DNA of 64,000 nucleotides from Salinisphaera sp963835375 (GTDB lineage: Bacteria; Pseudomonadota; Gammaproteobacteria; Nevskiales; Salinisphaeraceae): contig CAWIGB010000032.1 of the NCBI GenBank assembly GCA_963835375.1, positions 122,143-186,142 of the forward strand, in the 5' to 3' direction. Every line of letters begins with the position of its first letter. Position 1 is the first letter of the stretch. The translations under genes and the position numbers were made by a program. Positions 18,987 to 29,336 of the stretch are shown in pieces. Under the pieces are notes generated by a model. It searched no databases, was not told where the DNA came from, and worked only from the letters and a program-made list of their open reading frames with translations.

Positions 18987-20024
18987 TTATTGCTGGCCGT
19001 AGTGCCCCGAAGCCAGATTCTTGTGAATCAGATCCGGCAGGCCGTCGATGAACTGCTGCCGGTTGTCGTACATCTGCTTCATGTACTTGTCGGCGTTGTC
19101 GTGGGTGACGACCGGCATATGGATCATGATCTTCTTGGGCACGGACTGGCCGTGCACGGCGTTGACCGCCACCTGCAGCGCCATGCCGAGCTGAAGCGGC
19201 GCGTTCTGCAGATTGGTCACCAACTGGCGGCCGTCGGCCACATTCTTCAGGCCGGCCTCGATGCCGTCCACGCCAACCACCGGCACATCGGTGATGCGAC
19301 GCTGGCGCATGGCCCGGATCGCGCCCACGGCCATGTCGTCGTTTTCGGAGATGATGCCGTTGATCTTGGTGCCGTAGCGCGACAGCCAGGACGCGGTGAT
19401 GTTGTAGCCTTCCTCCCGCTTCCAGTCGCCCGGGCGCTGGGCCAGCACCTTGATGCCCGGATGCTGCTTCAGCACATTCTCGATGCCCTTCGTCCGGTCG
19501 ATGGTCGCCGACTGGCCGAGCGGGCCCTTCAGGATCACCACGTTGCCCTTGCCACCGAGCTTCTGCACCAGTGCCTTGGTCTCGTTCTCGCCAGCCAGCA
19601 CGTCGTCCGGACCGACATAGGAGGTCAGGTACTGTTCGCCGGGCGGGAAGATCTTCACGTTGGTGCCGATCACCTTGATGCCCTTGGATTTGGCTTCCTT
19701 GATCTGTGGGCCGAGAGCAGAGGAATCGACCGGATCGATGATGATCGCGTCCACGTGCTGCGAGATGAACTGCTTGACCTGGGCCACTTGGCTGGCGACC
19801 GAGCCGTCCGCGCTGGCCCATCGCAGATCCACGTTGTTGGCCTTGGCCACCTTGTCCACGCCTTCCTTGCCGGACGACACCCAGCCGGACATGGCATAGA
19901 CGGTGAAGCCCACGGTCACGGGTTTGCTGTTGTTGTCCTGGGCGGCCAGCGTCGGCCCGGCCAGGGCGACACAGCCGAACGCGAGCAGCGCAGCACCGGC
20001 CCGCTTGATGAATGATGATTTCAT
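18987..20024 (-). CDS. Sugar/polyol ABC transporter periplasmic binding protein (RbsB-like)
   Basis: 345-residue periplasmic-binding protein of the ribose/galactose type (Peripla_BP_4). Signal peptide IKRAGAALLAFGCVALAGPTLAA, then GFTVYAMSGWVSSGKEGVDK, VDAIIIDPVDSSALGPQIKE, KGIKVIGTNV, SENDDMAVGAIRAM and VVGVDGIEAG, i.e. the two-lobe pattern with hinge. An excellent Shine-Dalgarno (AGGAGG) precedes the ATG at 20,022-20,024. It captures the substrate for the permease and ATPase encoded just upstream in the same unit. The ligand is not determined; the polyol-type dehydrogenase next to it points to a sugar alcohol. Confidence 0.92.
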   Translation of the reverse strand: MKSSFIKRAGAALLAFGCVALAGPTLAAQDNNSKPVTVGFTVYAMSGWVSSGKEGVDKVAKANNVDLRWASADGSVASQVAQVKQFISQHVDAIIIDPVDSSALGPQIKEAKSKGIKVIGTNVKIFPPGEQYLTSYVGPDDVLAGENETKALVQKLGGKGNVVILKGPLGQSATIDRTKGIENVLKQHPGIKVLAQRPGDWKREEGYNITASWLSRYGTKINGIISENDDMAVGAIRAMRQRRITDVPVVGVDGIEAGLKNVADGRQLVTNLQNAPLQLGMALQVAVNAVHGQSVPKKIMIHMPVVTHDNADKYMKQMYDNRQQFIDGLPDLIHKNLASGHYGQQ

Positions 20025-20100
20025 GATCGTCCTCCTGTTTTCTCGCTCGAGAGCACAGCCCCAGCGGCTGTGGTTGTTGTGATCGACCTCATCCCGACGT

Positions 20101-21111
20101 TCACACCAGCTTTCGCCGGCTGGCGATGGTGTCCAGAAAGACCGCCAGGATGATGATGAAACCGCGGATGATGTGCTGATAGAACGGCGAGACATTGAGA
20201 ATCGTCAGGCCGTTGTCGATGGTGCCGAGCAGGATCACGCCGAACAGCGCACCGGCGATCGAGCCGCGTCCGCCGGCCAGGCTGATGCCGCCAATCACCG
20301 GCGCGGCGATCGCGGTCAGCTCGTAGCCGGAACCGGTGGAGGCTATGCCGGCGGTGATCTGGGCGGCCAGCAGCACGCCGGCCAGCCCGGACAGCCCGCC
20401 CGAGATCACGAACGCCGAGATCAACACCCGCCGGATCGGCAGGCCGGCCACGAAAGCCGCCTGGATATTGCCGCCCACGGCGTAGATGTAGCGGCCGAAG
20501 CGGGTCTTGGCGAGCACCAGCCACAGCAGCAGGAACACGATGAACATGATGTAGATCGGGATCGGAATCCCGAAATACGCGTTGATCGAGATATTGAGGA
20601 ATGGATCGTTGTCGATGGCGATCTGTTGGCCAGCGCTGAAGACATAGCCGATGCCGAGCGCGATCGACAACGTGCCGAGCGTGGCCACGAACGACGGGAT
20701 GTTGAGCAAGGCCACCGCAATGCCGTTGAACACGCCGATGAGCACGCCGGCGAACACCCCGCCCGCGATCGCGATTAGACACCAGCCCACGCCGGAATGC
20801 CCGGTCAGGATCACCGCCGCGACCACGCCGGCCAGGCCCACGATGCTGCCCACCGACAGATCGATGCCGCCGGAGAGCACCACCACGCCCTCGCCGAAGC
20901 CGATCAGGGCATAGACCGAGATCAGCATCAGGATCGAGATGATGTTGTAGAAGGAAATGAACTGCGGCTGGGCGATCGCCAGCGGAATCACATAGCAGGC
21001 GAACGCGATCCAGACCACCAGCGAAGCCAGCCGCTGGCGGTTGAACCAAACGTTGCGGCGGGCGGCGGACGCGCCGGTGTCGGGATTCGGTGACGGCTGG
21101 ACAGTGCTCAC
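20101..21111 (-). CDS. Sugar/polyol ABC transporter permease (RbsC-like)
   Basis: 336-residue inner-membrane permease of the RbsC/BPD_transp_2 family with about ten helices. Typical blocks are GFGEGVVVLSGGIDLSVGSI, NIPSFVATLGTLSIALGIGY, VGGNIQAAFVAGLPIRRV and the coupling region IAAPVIGGISLAGGRGSIAG. It begins with GTG (21,109-21,111), five bases from the ATPase stop, with AGAGGA as ribosome binding site. Intact. It forms the channel of the importer with two copies of itself or a dimer, as in the family. Confidence 0.93.
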   Translation of the reverse strand: MSTVQPSPNPDTGASAARRNVWFNRQRLASLVVWIAFACYVIPLAIAQPQFISFYNIISILMLISVYALIGFGEGVVVLSGGIDLSVGSIVGLAGVVAAVILTGHSGVGWCLIAIAGGVFAGVLIGVFNGIAVALLNIPSFVATLGTLSIALGIGYVFSAGQQIAIDNDPFLNISINAYFGIPIPIYIMFIVFLLLWLVLAKTRFGRYIYAVGGNIQAAFVAGLPIRRVLISAFVISGGLSGLAGVLLAAQITAGIASTGSGYELTAIAAPVIGGISLAGGRGSIAGALFGVILLGTIDNGLTILNVSPFYQHIIRGFIIILAVFLDTIASRRKLV

Positions 21112-21115
21112 GGGG

Positions 21116-22664
21116 TCATCCTCTTGCTTGAACCGCGGGCTCGTGGTCGGCGCCGATCGCGGTGCTGACGATATCGGCCTCGCGGAAATCGTCGCGCTCG
21201 AAGGTGCGCGCGATGAAACCGTCCTTGAACACGGCGATACGGTGCGACAGCGTCATCAACTCCGGCAGTTCCGAGGACGACACCACGATCGCCACGCCCT
21301 GGCGCGCGAGTTCGACGATGATTTCGTAGATATCGGCCTTCGCACCCACATCGATGCCGCGGGTGGGCTCGTCCAGCAGCAGCACCTTCGGGTCGTCGGC
21401 GATCAGGCAGCGCGCGACCAGCACCTTCTGCTGATTGCCTCCCGACAACTGCGCCACCGACGAGCGGGTGGATTCATACTTGGTGCGCAAAGCTTCCAGC
21501 GCTTCGCGCGTGAGATCGTGTTCGCGCGACGTCCTGAGCCAACCCGCGATGCCGGAAAAACGGCCCAGATTGGCCAGGATCGCGTTGGCGGCGATGCCCT
21601 GCGACATCACCAGACCCGCCTCCTTGCGGCTTTCCGGGATATAGATCAGGCCGCGGGCCAGCGAGCGCGAGGGCGACCGCTCGGCGTACTCCTCGCCGGC
21701 CAGCCGCACCTGTCCGCGTCGGGCCGAATGCAGGCCATACACGGATTTGAGGAACGCCGTGCGGCCCGCCCCTGCGATGCCGGCCAGACCGACGATCTCG
21801 CCCGATCGGACCGAGAAATCGAAGGTCGGCTCGATGCCGCCGTCCGCCTCGCGGGTGGCATAGCCTTCCACCGCCAGCGCCGGGGCAACGTTCTCGATCT
21901 CGGGCAGCACCAGTCGCTGCTCGGCGAGCTTGCGGCCCACCATCGCATTGACCACCTCGGCCGAGGACAGATCGCGGGCGGCCGCGGTGAGCGTGATCTC
22001 GCCGTCGCGCAACACCGAGATGTCGTCGGCCATCTGTTCGACCTCGTCCATCTTGTGGGTGGTGAACACCACCGTCGTGCCGTCGTTGCGCAGCTTGTCG
22101 ACGATATCGAACAGATGCCGCGTCTCGTTGCTGGTGAGCGACGAGGTGGGCTCGTCGAGCAGCAGGATGCGCGGCTGCCGATGATAAGCCCGAATGATCT
22201 CGACGATCTGGGCATATGACAGACTGATCTGCTCGACCCGATCCCGCGCGTTGATCGGCACGCCGAAGGCATCGATCGCCGCCTGGGCCTCGTCGAACAT
22301 GCGGCGCGACTGCAGATAGCCGAGGTGTTTGGAGCCCGCGGTCAGCTCACGCCCCAGGAAGATGTTGTCGGCGACCGTGAGATGCGGGACCAGCGACAGC
22401 TCCTGGGTCACGATCTGGATGCCGCGGGCCTGACCGGCGCTGGGCGTGAATTCGCGCATGGTTTCGCCGTCGACCCGGATTTCGCCGGTCGACGGCGCGA
22501 TCAGCCCCGCAATGATGTTCAGCAACGTCGACTTGCCGGCGCCGTTCTCGCCCATGAGCGCGGTCACGCGGCCAGCCTGCAGTGCTAGATCGATGCGATT
22601 CAGCACCACCGTGGTACCGAAGCGCTTGCCGATCTCGACGCATTCGAGAATGTTCGCGAGTCAT
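21116..22664 (-). CDS. Sugar/polyol ABC transporter ATPase, duplicated domain (RbsA-like)
   Basis: About 515 residues with two ABC domains, as in RbsA/MglA. The first has Walker A GENGAGKST, signature LSYAQIVEI in place of LSGGQ, and Walker B ILLLDEPTS. The second has a degenerate Walker A (GIAGAGRTAF), LSGGNQQKV and VLLLDEPTRGIDVGAK. The N-terminus NILECVEIGKRFGTTVVLNR is in frame with the body. The ATG at 22,662-22,664 is one base out of frame with it, so one indel lies within the first four codons. A later internal start (GTG near 22,609) would lose the first strand and is less likely. First gene of the importer operon, divergent from the SorC-type regulator. Confidence 0.9.
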
Positions 22665-22802
22665 CGCTGTAACGCGTGCTGCGCGTTCCTCCATTCGCTT
22701 TTCCGGCCGAACGGCCGGCCCTGTTTATTGCCGCGCCTCCCAGACTCGATCCGCCGCTCGACAGCGGGGAACGCCCAACGGCTGGTACACGACTTATTTT
22801 GT

Positions 22803-22834
22803 GCTCATAATAGCAACACAATGCTCATATGAGC
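22803..22834. promoter_or_regulatory. Two palindromic operator candidates of the SorC-type regulator
   Basis: GCTCATATGAGC (22,823-22,834) is a perfect 12-base palindrome. An imperfect copy, GCTCATAATAGC (22,803-22,814), lies exactly 20 bases upstream, i.e. about two helical turns. A third GCTATGCTC-like half follows at 22,835-22,843. They lie in the 208-base divergent region between the ABC operon and the regulator gene, where auto- and cross-regulation would be expected. Confidence 0.6.
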
Positions 22835-22872
22835 GCTATGCTCTATTGGTCGCAGAGGCTATCCTTACCGCC

Positions 22873-23811
22873 ATGCCCATCGATCCCGACACCGGCGTTC
22901 TGGCTGCGACCGTCGCGCAGCGGTTCTATATCGACGGCGCGCCGAAGACCGTCATCGCCGAAGACCTCGGCCTGTCGCGCTTCAAGGTCGCGCGGCTGCT
23001 CAACCTCGCGGTCTCGGAGGGGATCGTGCGGTTCACGATCAAGGCGCCGCTGGCCTACGACACGACCCTGGCGCGCGATATCCAGCGCAAATTCGATCTG
23101 AAGCAGGTCATCGTGGTGCGCTCGTCCGAACACGATCGCGAGCCGGCCGCGATCCGCCAGCGCGTGGGCGCGGCGGCCGCCAATCTGCTCGGTGAACTGA
23201 TCTCGCCCGACGACGTGCTCGGCATCGGCTGGGGCCGCACGACCAGCGCCATGGCGCTGCAGATCGAACGGCTGGCGCGCTGCAGCGTGGTCCAGATGGG
23301 CGGCATCGTCGGCTCTTCGAGCGAGAATTCGCTGGACGTGGTGCGCCGCGTCAGCGAGATCGGCGGCGGCGAGGCCTACCCGATCTTCGTGCCGCTGGTG
23401 GTGGGCGACAAGACGACCGCCGACGGGCTGCGCAAGGAGCCGAGCGTGGAGGCCGCGTTTCGTCTGTTCGGCTCGATCTCGGTGGCCGCGGTGGCGGTCG
23501 GCAGCTGGGATCCGCCGGCGTCGCAGATGATGCAGAGCCTGAGTCCGGCCGATCGTCAACAGCTCAGCGAGGCCGGGGTGGTCGCCGAGGTACTCGGGAC
23601 GTTCATGCGCGCCGACGGCTCGCTCGTGACCATGCTGGACGAGCGCACGCTCGCGCTGGGCTACCCCGATCTGCTGCGTATCCCCAACCTGATACTGGCC
23701 GTCGGCGGCGCCGAAAAAGCCGATGCGCTGCTGGCGGTCTTTCGCGCCGGCATCGGCAAGACACTGGTGACCGACGACACCCTGGCCCGCCGGCTGCTGG
23801 CCGCAGACTGA
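22873..23811 (+). CDS. SorC/DeoR-type sugar-binding transcriptional regulator
   Basis: 312 residues. An N-terminal helix-turn-helix at about residues 9-45 (VAQRFYIDGAPKTVIAEDLG then LSRFKVARLLNLAV) is joined to a sugar-phosphate-binding domain with LGIGWGRTTSAMALQIERL, CSVVQMGGIVGSS and VGGAEKADALLAVF near the end, as in SorC, DeoR-like CggR and EryD-type regulators. The ATG at 22,873 gives a normal length; an upstream in-frame GTG at 22,801 is possible but would place the operators inside the gene. It probably controls the divergent polyol importer operon and itself. Confidence 0.9.
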   Translation: MPIDPDTGVLAATVAQRFYIDGAPKTVIAEDLGLSRFKVARLLNLAVSEGIVRFTIKAPLAYDTTLARDIQRKFDLKQVIVVRSSEHDREPAAIRQRVGAAAANLLGELISPDDVLGIGWGRTTSAMALQIERLARCSVVQMGGIVGSSSENSLDVVRRVSEIGGGEAYPIFVPLVVGDKTTADGLRKEPSVEAAFRLFGSISVAAVAVGSWDPPASQMMQSLSPADRQQLSEAGVVAEVLGTFMRADGSLVTMLDERTLALGYPDLLRIPNLILAVGGAEKADALLAVFRAGIGKTLVTDDTLARRLLAAD

Positions 23812-24057
23812 GGGCGATACGGCCCGTTCCCGGGCCAGACCAGTGGCGATCGTTGCCCCACCACTGGCAAGACGACGGACGACGCGTCGCATCATCGATG
23901 CCCGGGGCCGACGCACATCGAGCGCGCGCATAGCCTGGATCCGGCTCGGGCGAGCGATGTTCGACGTCATGCGCCCACGACCAGTACGCCGTGCAGCCGG
24001 CACGCGCGATCAGACGAACCGGACGGATGACTTCGATACGACACGAGCAGCCTGAAC

Positions 24058-25207
24058 ATGCTCAACCAAGCTGATCTTCGGCGCGGCAGAGACGCCCGAG
24101 CAGCGAATGCACCTGACGTTTCTGTTCTTCGCGCCCTGGGGATGTTATTTCAGCGCCGTGTTCAACGCGGCGGCCGGTATCACCGATGCCTTGTATGTGG
24201 CGGTTCTGATGATCGTCGGCCTGCTGGTGCACGCGCTGTGGTTCCAGGCGCGGCGCTCGCTGCGCACACACGGCATGGCGGCCTTGTTCTGCCTGCTCGC
24301 CCTGTTCGTGATCCTGCCGATGAGCTGGTTCTATAACGAAGGGGCCAACGGGCCGACCTTGATGTTCTTTGTCCTGCTCGCGGCCTATGCGTTGGGCGCG
24401 ATCGAACTTCGCCCCTGGCAGCGCACGGCGCTGATCGCCAGCTTTCTGATCGTACCCGCCGTGCTGTTGATCACGGGCTATCGCCACCCCACCTGGATCC
24501 CGGCCTATGCCGATCCGGGACAGCGCCTGCTCGATCTGACCGTCTCCTACTACTTCTCGATCGTGTTGATGCTGATTCTCATGGGCGGTTATTTCCGGCG
24601 CTTCGAGAGCGAGCACCGCGATGCCCGGGACACGGCACGGCGCGACAGCCTCACCGGCCTGCTCAACCATGGCGCCTTCCACGGCGTGCTGGATCAATAT
24701 GGCCTGCAGCGTTGCCCCGCAACCGAACGGGCGATCCTGCTGACCTACGATCTGGATCACTTCAAACAGGTCAACGACACCCACGGCCATGCCTATGGTG
24801 ACGAAGTGCTGCGTCATTTCTCGCAGCTGCTGGACGAAACGGTCGCGGACTATGAAGGCGTCGCCGGGCGCTGCGGCGGCGAGGAATTCAATGTATTCAT
24901 CCCGCGCGCCACTCGGGACGATATCGTGGCACTGGACAGCCGGCTGCGCGAGCAGTGTCTGCGCCAGCCGCTACGCCATGGGCCTGTCTGTTTCAGTGGA
25001 GGCGCCGCGTTCGATTCGATCGAGGCTTTTTCTGTCGACGAATGGTTCGCGCGCTCGGATACAGCCCTTTATGCCGCCAAGTCGGGCGGACGCAACCGCT
25101 CGCTGTTCGACGACGGCCAAGCCCGTGACGATACCGTCGAAAACCGAGTCGTGAAACGACTGCATATTGCAACAATCACGCCGCGTGTCGATAATACCAA
25201 GGTCTGA
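24058..25207 (+). CDS. Membrane-bound diguanylate cyclase (GGDEF), N-terminal shift
   Basis: Makes cyclic di-GMP from GTP. Six predicted membrane helices in the first 170 residues (for example FFAPWGCYFSAVFNAAAG and VAVLMIVGLLVHALWF) are followed by a GGDEF domain. That domain opens ARRDSLTGLLNHGAFHGVLD, carries LLTYDLDHFKQVNDTHGHAYGD and has the active site RCGGEEF (GGEEF at 24,875-24,889). No RxxD inhibitory site precedes it, so product inhibition is not expected. From 24,107 the frame is open. The likely true start is the ATG at 24,058 with one base lost soon after, giving KLIFGAAETPEQR before the first helix. No partner in the surroundings explains its signal. Confidence 0.88.
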
Positions 25208-25277
25208 CACGACCGCGGCGACAGGGAGGCGGCTGACCTCGGAGCACGTCGGGTCGCTGCATTGGGGAGAAACATCC

Positions 25278-25637
25278 ATGCCGAGTTCAAGTTCCCATAC
25301 CGCCTATGGCGGCTGGTTGATGATCACCGCCGCGTTCGTATCGGTGATCGTGGCGGCGGTGTACGCCTTTTCGGTCGGCAACGGCATCGCGCTGACGCTG
25401 GGCACCTATCTGGTGCTGGGCTCGTCGGTCGGACTGCTGGTGCTCTCGATGCTGCTCGCGGCGACCGGCATGGGGCGCGGGCTCCGCGGGCTGGTACTGG
25501 CGCTCGCGCTCATCGATATTCTGGGTACCGCCCTTGCCGCCTACTTCCTGCTCGCCACCTGGCTGGTCGTGCTCATGGCGATCGCCCTGGTCGGCTGGCT
25601 CGTCCATCTGCTGGTCGATCCGCCACTCCATGTCTGA
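25278..25637 (+). CDS. Four-helix membrane protein upstream of the PQQ dehydrogenase (SldB-like position)
   Basis: 119 residues, almost all in four hydrophobic helices (GGWLMITAAFVSVIVAAVYA, TYLVLGSSVGLLVLSMLLAA, LRGLVLALALIDILGTALA, LVVLMAIALVGWLVHLLV). GGGGAG stands a few bases before the ATG. It ends 20 bases before the PQQ dehydrogenase. In membrane glucose dehydrogenase these anchor helices are fused to the catalytic domain; in Gluconobacter polyol dehydrogenase they are a separate small subunit, SldB, encoded before SldA. The same arrangement here suggests a membrane anchor or quinone-docking subunit. Sequence similarity to SldB is not obvious by eye, so the role is inferred from position and topology. 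Confidence 0.65.
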   Translation: MPSSSSHTAYGGWLMITAAFVSVIVAAVYAFSVGNGIALTLGTYLVLGSSVGLLVLSMLLAATGMGRGLRGLVLALALIDILGTALAAYFLLATWLVVLMAIALVGWLVHLLVDPPLHV

Positions 25638-25657
25638 ACGCTTCCGAGAAAACAGAA

Positions 25658-27704
25658 TGATGAACAAGCTCATGCTCGCGCTCGCCGCCGGCCTGCTCTC
25701 GGTCGCGGTCACGGCCGGGGCCGCATCCGACGATTCCGGCGCAGCCGACAACAGCTCGGCCGACAGCGCCAAGAACATCCAGCCCGGCAAGGCCGGCTCC
25801 TGGACCGAAACCGGCCCGGCCGCGGGCAAGACCGGCGGCGGTGCCGACCCGTGGATGGCGGCGCCGAACAGCTGGGCCACCTTCAACGGCGATCTGAAGG
25901 ATCAGAAGTATTCGCCCGCCGCCCAGATCACGCCGGGCAACGTCGACAAGCTGAAGAAAGTCTGGGAATACCATACCGGCGATGTATCGAACGGCAGCGG
26001 CAAGGTGCCGATGACGGTCTGGTCGGCGACCCCGCTGTTCGTCAACAACACGGTCTACGTCGGCACCCCGTTCTACAAGATCATTGCCCTGAACCCGGCG
26101 ACCGGCAAGGCGAAGTGGACCTTCGACCCGCACGCCGAACTCAAGGCGCTGACCCAGCCGGACATGAAGAACCGCGGCGTGGCGTACTGGCAGGCGGACG
26201 ATCCGAAGCCGAACAAGGCCTGCCAGAAGATCGTGTATATCGGCACGATGGACGCCAAGCTCTATGCGGTGGATGCCGACACCGGCATCAGGTGCCCCGA
26301 TTTCGGCGATCACGGCGTGGTCGACGTCAACCAGTGGAACACCACCAACAACAAGTGGCCGTTGTCGCTGTTGCAGCCGCCGACGGTCTACCACAACACG
26401 CTGCTGATCGGCTGGGCCGGCAAGGACTGGGCCTACAAGGCGGCACCGCCCGGCACCGTGTTCGCGCTGGACGCCCGCACCGGCAAACGCAAGTGGACCT
26501 TCCACGCGCTGCCGAAATCGGTGATTCAGCAGACCGGCACGGCCAACGTCTGGGCCTCGATGTCGGTCGATCCGGATACCGGCATCGTCTACATCCCGGT
26601 GAGCTCGCCGAGCCCGAATTTCTATGGCGGCGACCGCAAGGAGAAGCTGCCGCTGACGACCTCGGTCACCGCGCTCGATATCGATACCGGCAAGGTGGTC
26701 TGGTCGCGCCAGCTGGTGCACCACGATATCTGGGACTACGACACCCAGGCGCCGCCGACGCTGATGGATATCCACAAGAACGGCAAGACCATTCCGGCGC
26801 TGGTGCAGACCTCCAAGCAGGGTTATCTGTACGTGCTCAACCGCAAGACCGGCAAGCCGATCTATCCGATCAAGGAAGAGCCGGTACCGAAGTCGGATGT
26901 GCCGGGTGAACAGGCGGCGCCGACGCAGCCGACGGTGCCCTATCCCAAGCCGGTGATCCCGGATCACTCGCCGGGCCCGTTCTGGCTGTCCAACGTGATG
27001 AGCTTCGGCAGCTGCAGCCGCAAGATGAACAGCCTGCGCAACGACGGCAAGTTCACACCGCCGAGCCTGAAGGGCTCGATGGCGTTCCCGCCCACCGCGG
27101 GCGGGACCGAATGGGGCGGCGGCGCAGCCGATCCGAATAACGGCATCTTCGTGGTCAATTCCTCGCACGTGGCCTACGAGTACCAGCTGATCAAGCGCAA
27201 GGACTTCAAGCACGCCTCGCATGCCGGCGAGACCGGCGGCTATCACGCCCAGCAGGGCTCGCCCTACGGCTTCCATCTGGAGCCGTTGCTCAACTGGGCC
27301 GGCATGCCGTGCTGGAAACCGCCGTACGGCACCATCGCCGCCTACGACATGAACACCGGCAAGCGCTTGTGGAACGAGCCGTTCGGCCAGGTCCAGAAGT
27401 TCGGCTTCTATATGCCGAAATCCTGGGGTTCGGTGACGATCGGCGGGCCGGTGATCACCAAGACCGGGCTGATCTTCATCGGCGCGTCGATGGACTCGCG
27501 GGTGCGCGCGCTGGATCTGAAGTCCGGCAAGGTGCTCTGGCGCGCGAAGGTGGATGCGCCGGCCGTGTCGATTCCCGGCGGTCTATACCTACAAGGGGCG
27601 GGAATACGTGACCTTCGTGGTGGGCGGCAACTCGATCCTCATGCCGAAGGTCTCGGACCAGGTCGTGACCTACGCATTGCCCAAGTCGAGACCAGAGCGA
27701 CTAG
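25658..27704 (+). CDS. PQQ-dependent periplasmic dehydrogenase (glucose/quinate/polyol type)
   Basis: About 680 residues: signal peptide MNKLMLALAAGLLSVAVTAG, then an eight-bladed beta-propeller. Seen: WATFNGDLKDQKYSPAAQI, VGTPFYKIIALNPATGKAKW, several tryptophan-docking repeats of the form ALDxxTGKxxW, and the active-site block LVHHDIWDYDTQAPPTL matching HHDLWDMD of E. coli Gcd. No adjacent CysCys pair and no fused membrane domain. It oxidises a sugar or polyol in the periplasm and passes electrons to ubiquinone. One shift near 27,580 and one near 27,690 are needed to end at TAG 27,702-27,704. Alternative starts are at 25,661 and 25,631. With the polyol importer nearby, a polyol substrate is plausible. 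Confidence 0.87.
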
Positions 27705-27711
27705 CGCCTGC

Positions 27712-27738
27712 GGGCCGGCCGGGATGCCCGGCCGGCCC
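27712..27738. terminator. Perfect 12-bp hairpin after the PQQ dehydrogenase
   Basis: GGGCCGGCCGGG (27,712-27,723) and CCCGGCCGGCCC (27,727-27,738) with loop ATG. No T-run follows. It stands just behind the dehydrogenase and before the 3' end of the convergent polyamine operon, so it probably acts as a terminator or transcript-end stabiliser. Confidence 0.55.
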
Positions 27739-27901
27739 CGGTCTATGGCCGGCTCGCGGAACGTGCCGGCATGCGCCCAGCGGCATCGCGGCTCGAACCC
27801 ACGCCACCCCGTCCTTGATCAGACGCTATTCGACGCCTCGTCGATTGCGGCGCGTGTCCTTTGCCTCGGGCTCGACGCGCGCGAAACGGCCGGCAGGCGC
27901 G

Positions 27902-29324
27902 TTATTCGATGATGGAGGCGAAGCCGTCGTTCGCACGCATGACCGCGCGCGCAGAGCGATCATCGCCGTGACCGCGCCGTAACAACGACTCCTCGGCAGC
28001 GTAGCAGGCCGAGATGGTCTGGGCGGCCAGCCAGCGGATCGGCTCGGGTTCCCAGCGGGCTTGAGCAGATGCCTCGGCCGCGACATCCGAATGCGCCCAG
28101 GGCGCCCGCGTGCGGGGCGTGTCCTCGCCCGCCATCAATTCGGCCGTCGTGCGGCCCATCAGATGTGAGGCCGCCACCCCTTCTCCGGCATAGCCTCCGG
28201 CGGTGGCCAGCCCGGTCTTCGAATCCACGATCGCGTGCGGTCGAAACCGACGCGACAGGCCGAGCGAACCGCCCCAGCCATGGCTGACCGCCAGATCCTC
28301 GGGCAGCCCCGGGAACAGATCGAGTAGCAGGCGCCGACGCATCTCGATATCGGCGCGGCGTAATGGCGTGATCCTGTTTCGGCGCGCCGCCCAGCGGATA
28401 GGCGCCGCGGGCGCCGAACACCAGCCGGCCATCGCGACTGCGATGGCCATAATTGATCATGCGGCTGGCGTCGCAGAAGGTCGGCCGGTCGGCCAGCCCG
28501 ACGCGCGCCCAGACCGTCGTCGGACAGCGGCTCGGTCGCGATCACCAGACTGCGTACCGACAGCACGCGAGCGCTCAGCCCGGCCAGTCGTTCGCTATAG
28601 CCCTCGGTGGCCTGGACGATATGGCGCGCGACGAACTGGGCGCCGTTCGTGGTGATGACCTGATGCGGCGCGATATAGCGCACCCGACTGTGCTCGTGGA
28701 TCGTGACCCCGCGGCGTTCCACCGCCCGCGCCAGCCCCCGCACCAGTTTCATCGGATGCACGGTCGCCGTATGACGAAAGAACAGCGCGCCGTAGCCATT
28801 GCGAAACGCGGCGCGTTCGGCCAGCGCCGGGCCATCGAGCCAGAGGCAGTCGTCGGCGGCATGGCCCAGCTCGATCAGCGCGGCGCGATGCGCTTTTTGA
28901 ATCGCGACCTGTTCGGGATATCGTGCGGCGGCGTCCAGCGTACCGCCCTTGTGGAACTCTGCATCGATCGCTTCGCGCTCGGTGATGCGCCCGATCTGGT
29001 CGACGTTGTCGGCCAGCTGGGCACAGATCGCTCGACGCGCGGGCAGTGTCCAGATCGCCGATCAGACGTTCCAGCCCGGCGAGGTTGCCGATCACCCAAC
29101 CGCCGTTGCGCCCCGAGGCGCCGTGGCCGACGGTTTCGCCCTCCAGCACCGCGATCTCGAGCTCGGGCCGCATGTTCGGCCAGATAATAAGCGGTCCACA
29201 GACCGGTGAAACCGGCACCGACGATGACGACATCGGCTTCGTGACGGCCCGTCGCCGGCGCTCGCGATGCGGCGTCGCCGGCGCTGTCGACCCAGTAGTT
29301 GGAGGCCGCATCCGGAGTCGTCAT
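27902..29324 (-). CDS. FAD-dependent amine oxidoreductase (PuuB-like), heavily frameshifted
   Basis: Third oxidase of the DadA/gamma-glutamylputrescine oxidase family in this locus, about 474 residues after correction. The FAD-binding start is ADVVIVGAGFTGLWTAYYLA. Later blocks are MHPMKLVRGLARAVERRGVT, TEGYSERLAGLSARVLSV, LPEDLAVSHGWGGSLGLSRR and the C-terminal GGYAGEGVAASHLMGRTTAE. At least six shifts lie between 28,350 and 29,250. The downstream gene set is otherwise clean, so this copy could be a true pseudogene, yet every segment is well conserved, which argues for sequence error. It starts 13 bases after puuB and ends the operon. Confidence 0.78.
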
Positions 29325-29336
29325 GGCAACGCGGCC

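Noticed and set aside
27902..29324. Calling the last puuB-like gene a pseudogene outright
   Set aside because: All segments keep family motifs to the C-terminus and the shifts resemble those in housekeeping genes elsewhere in the window, so sequence error is at least as likely.
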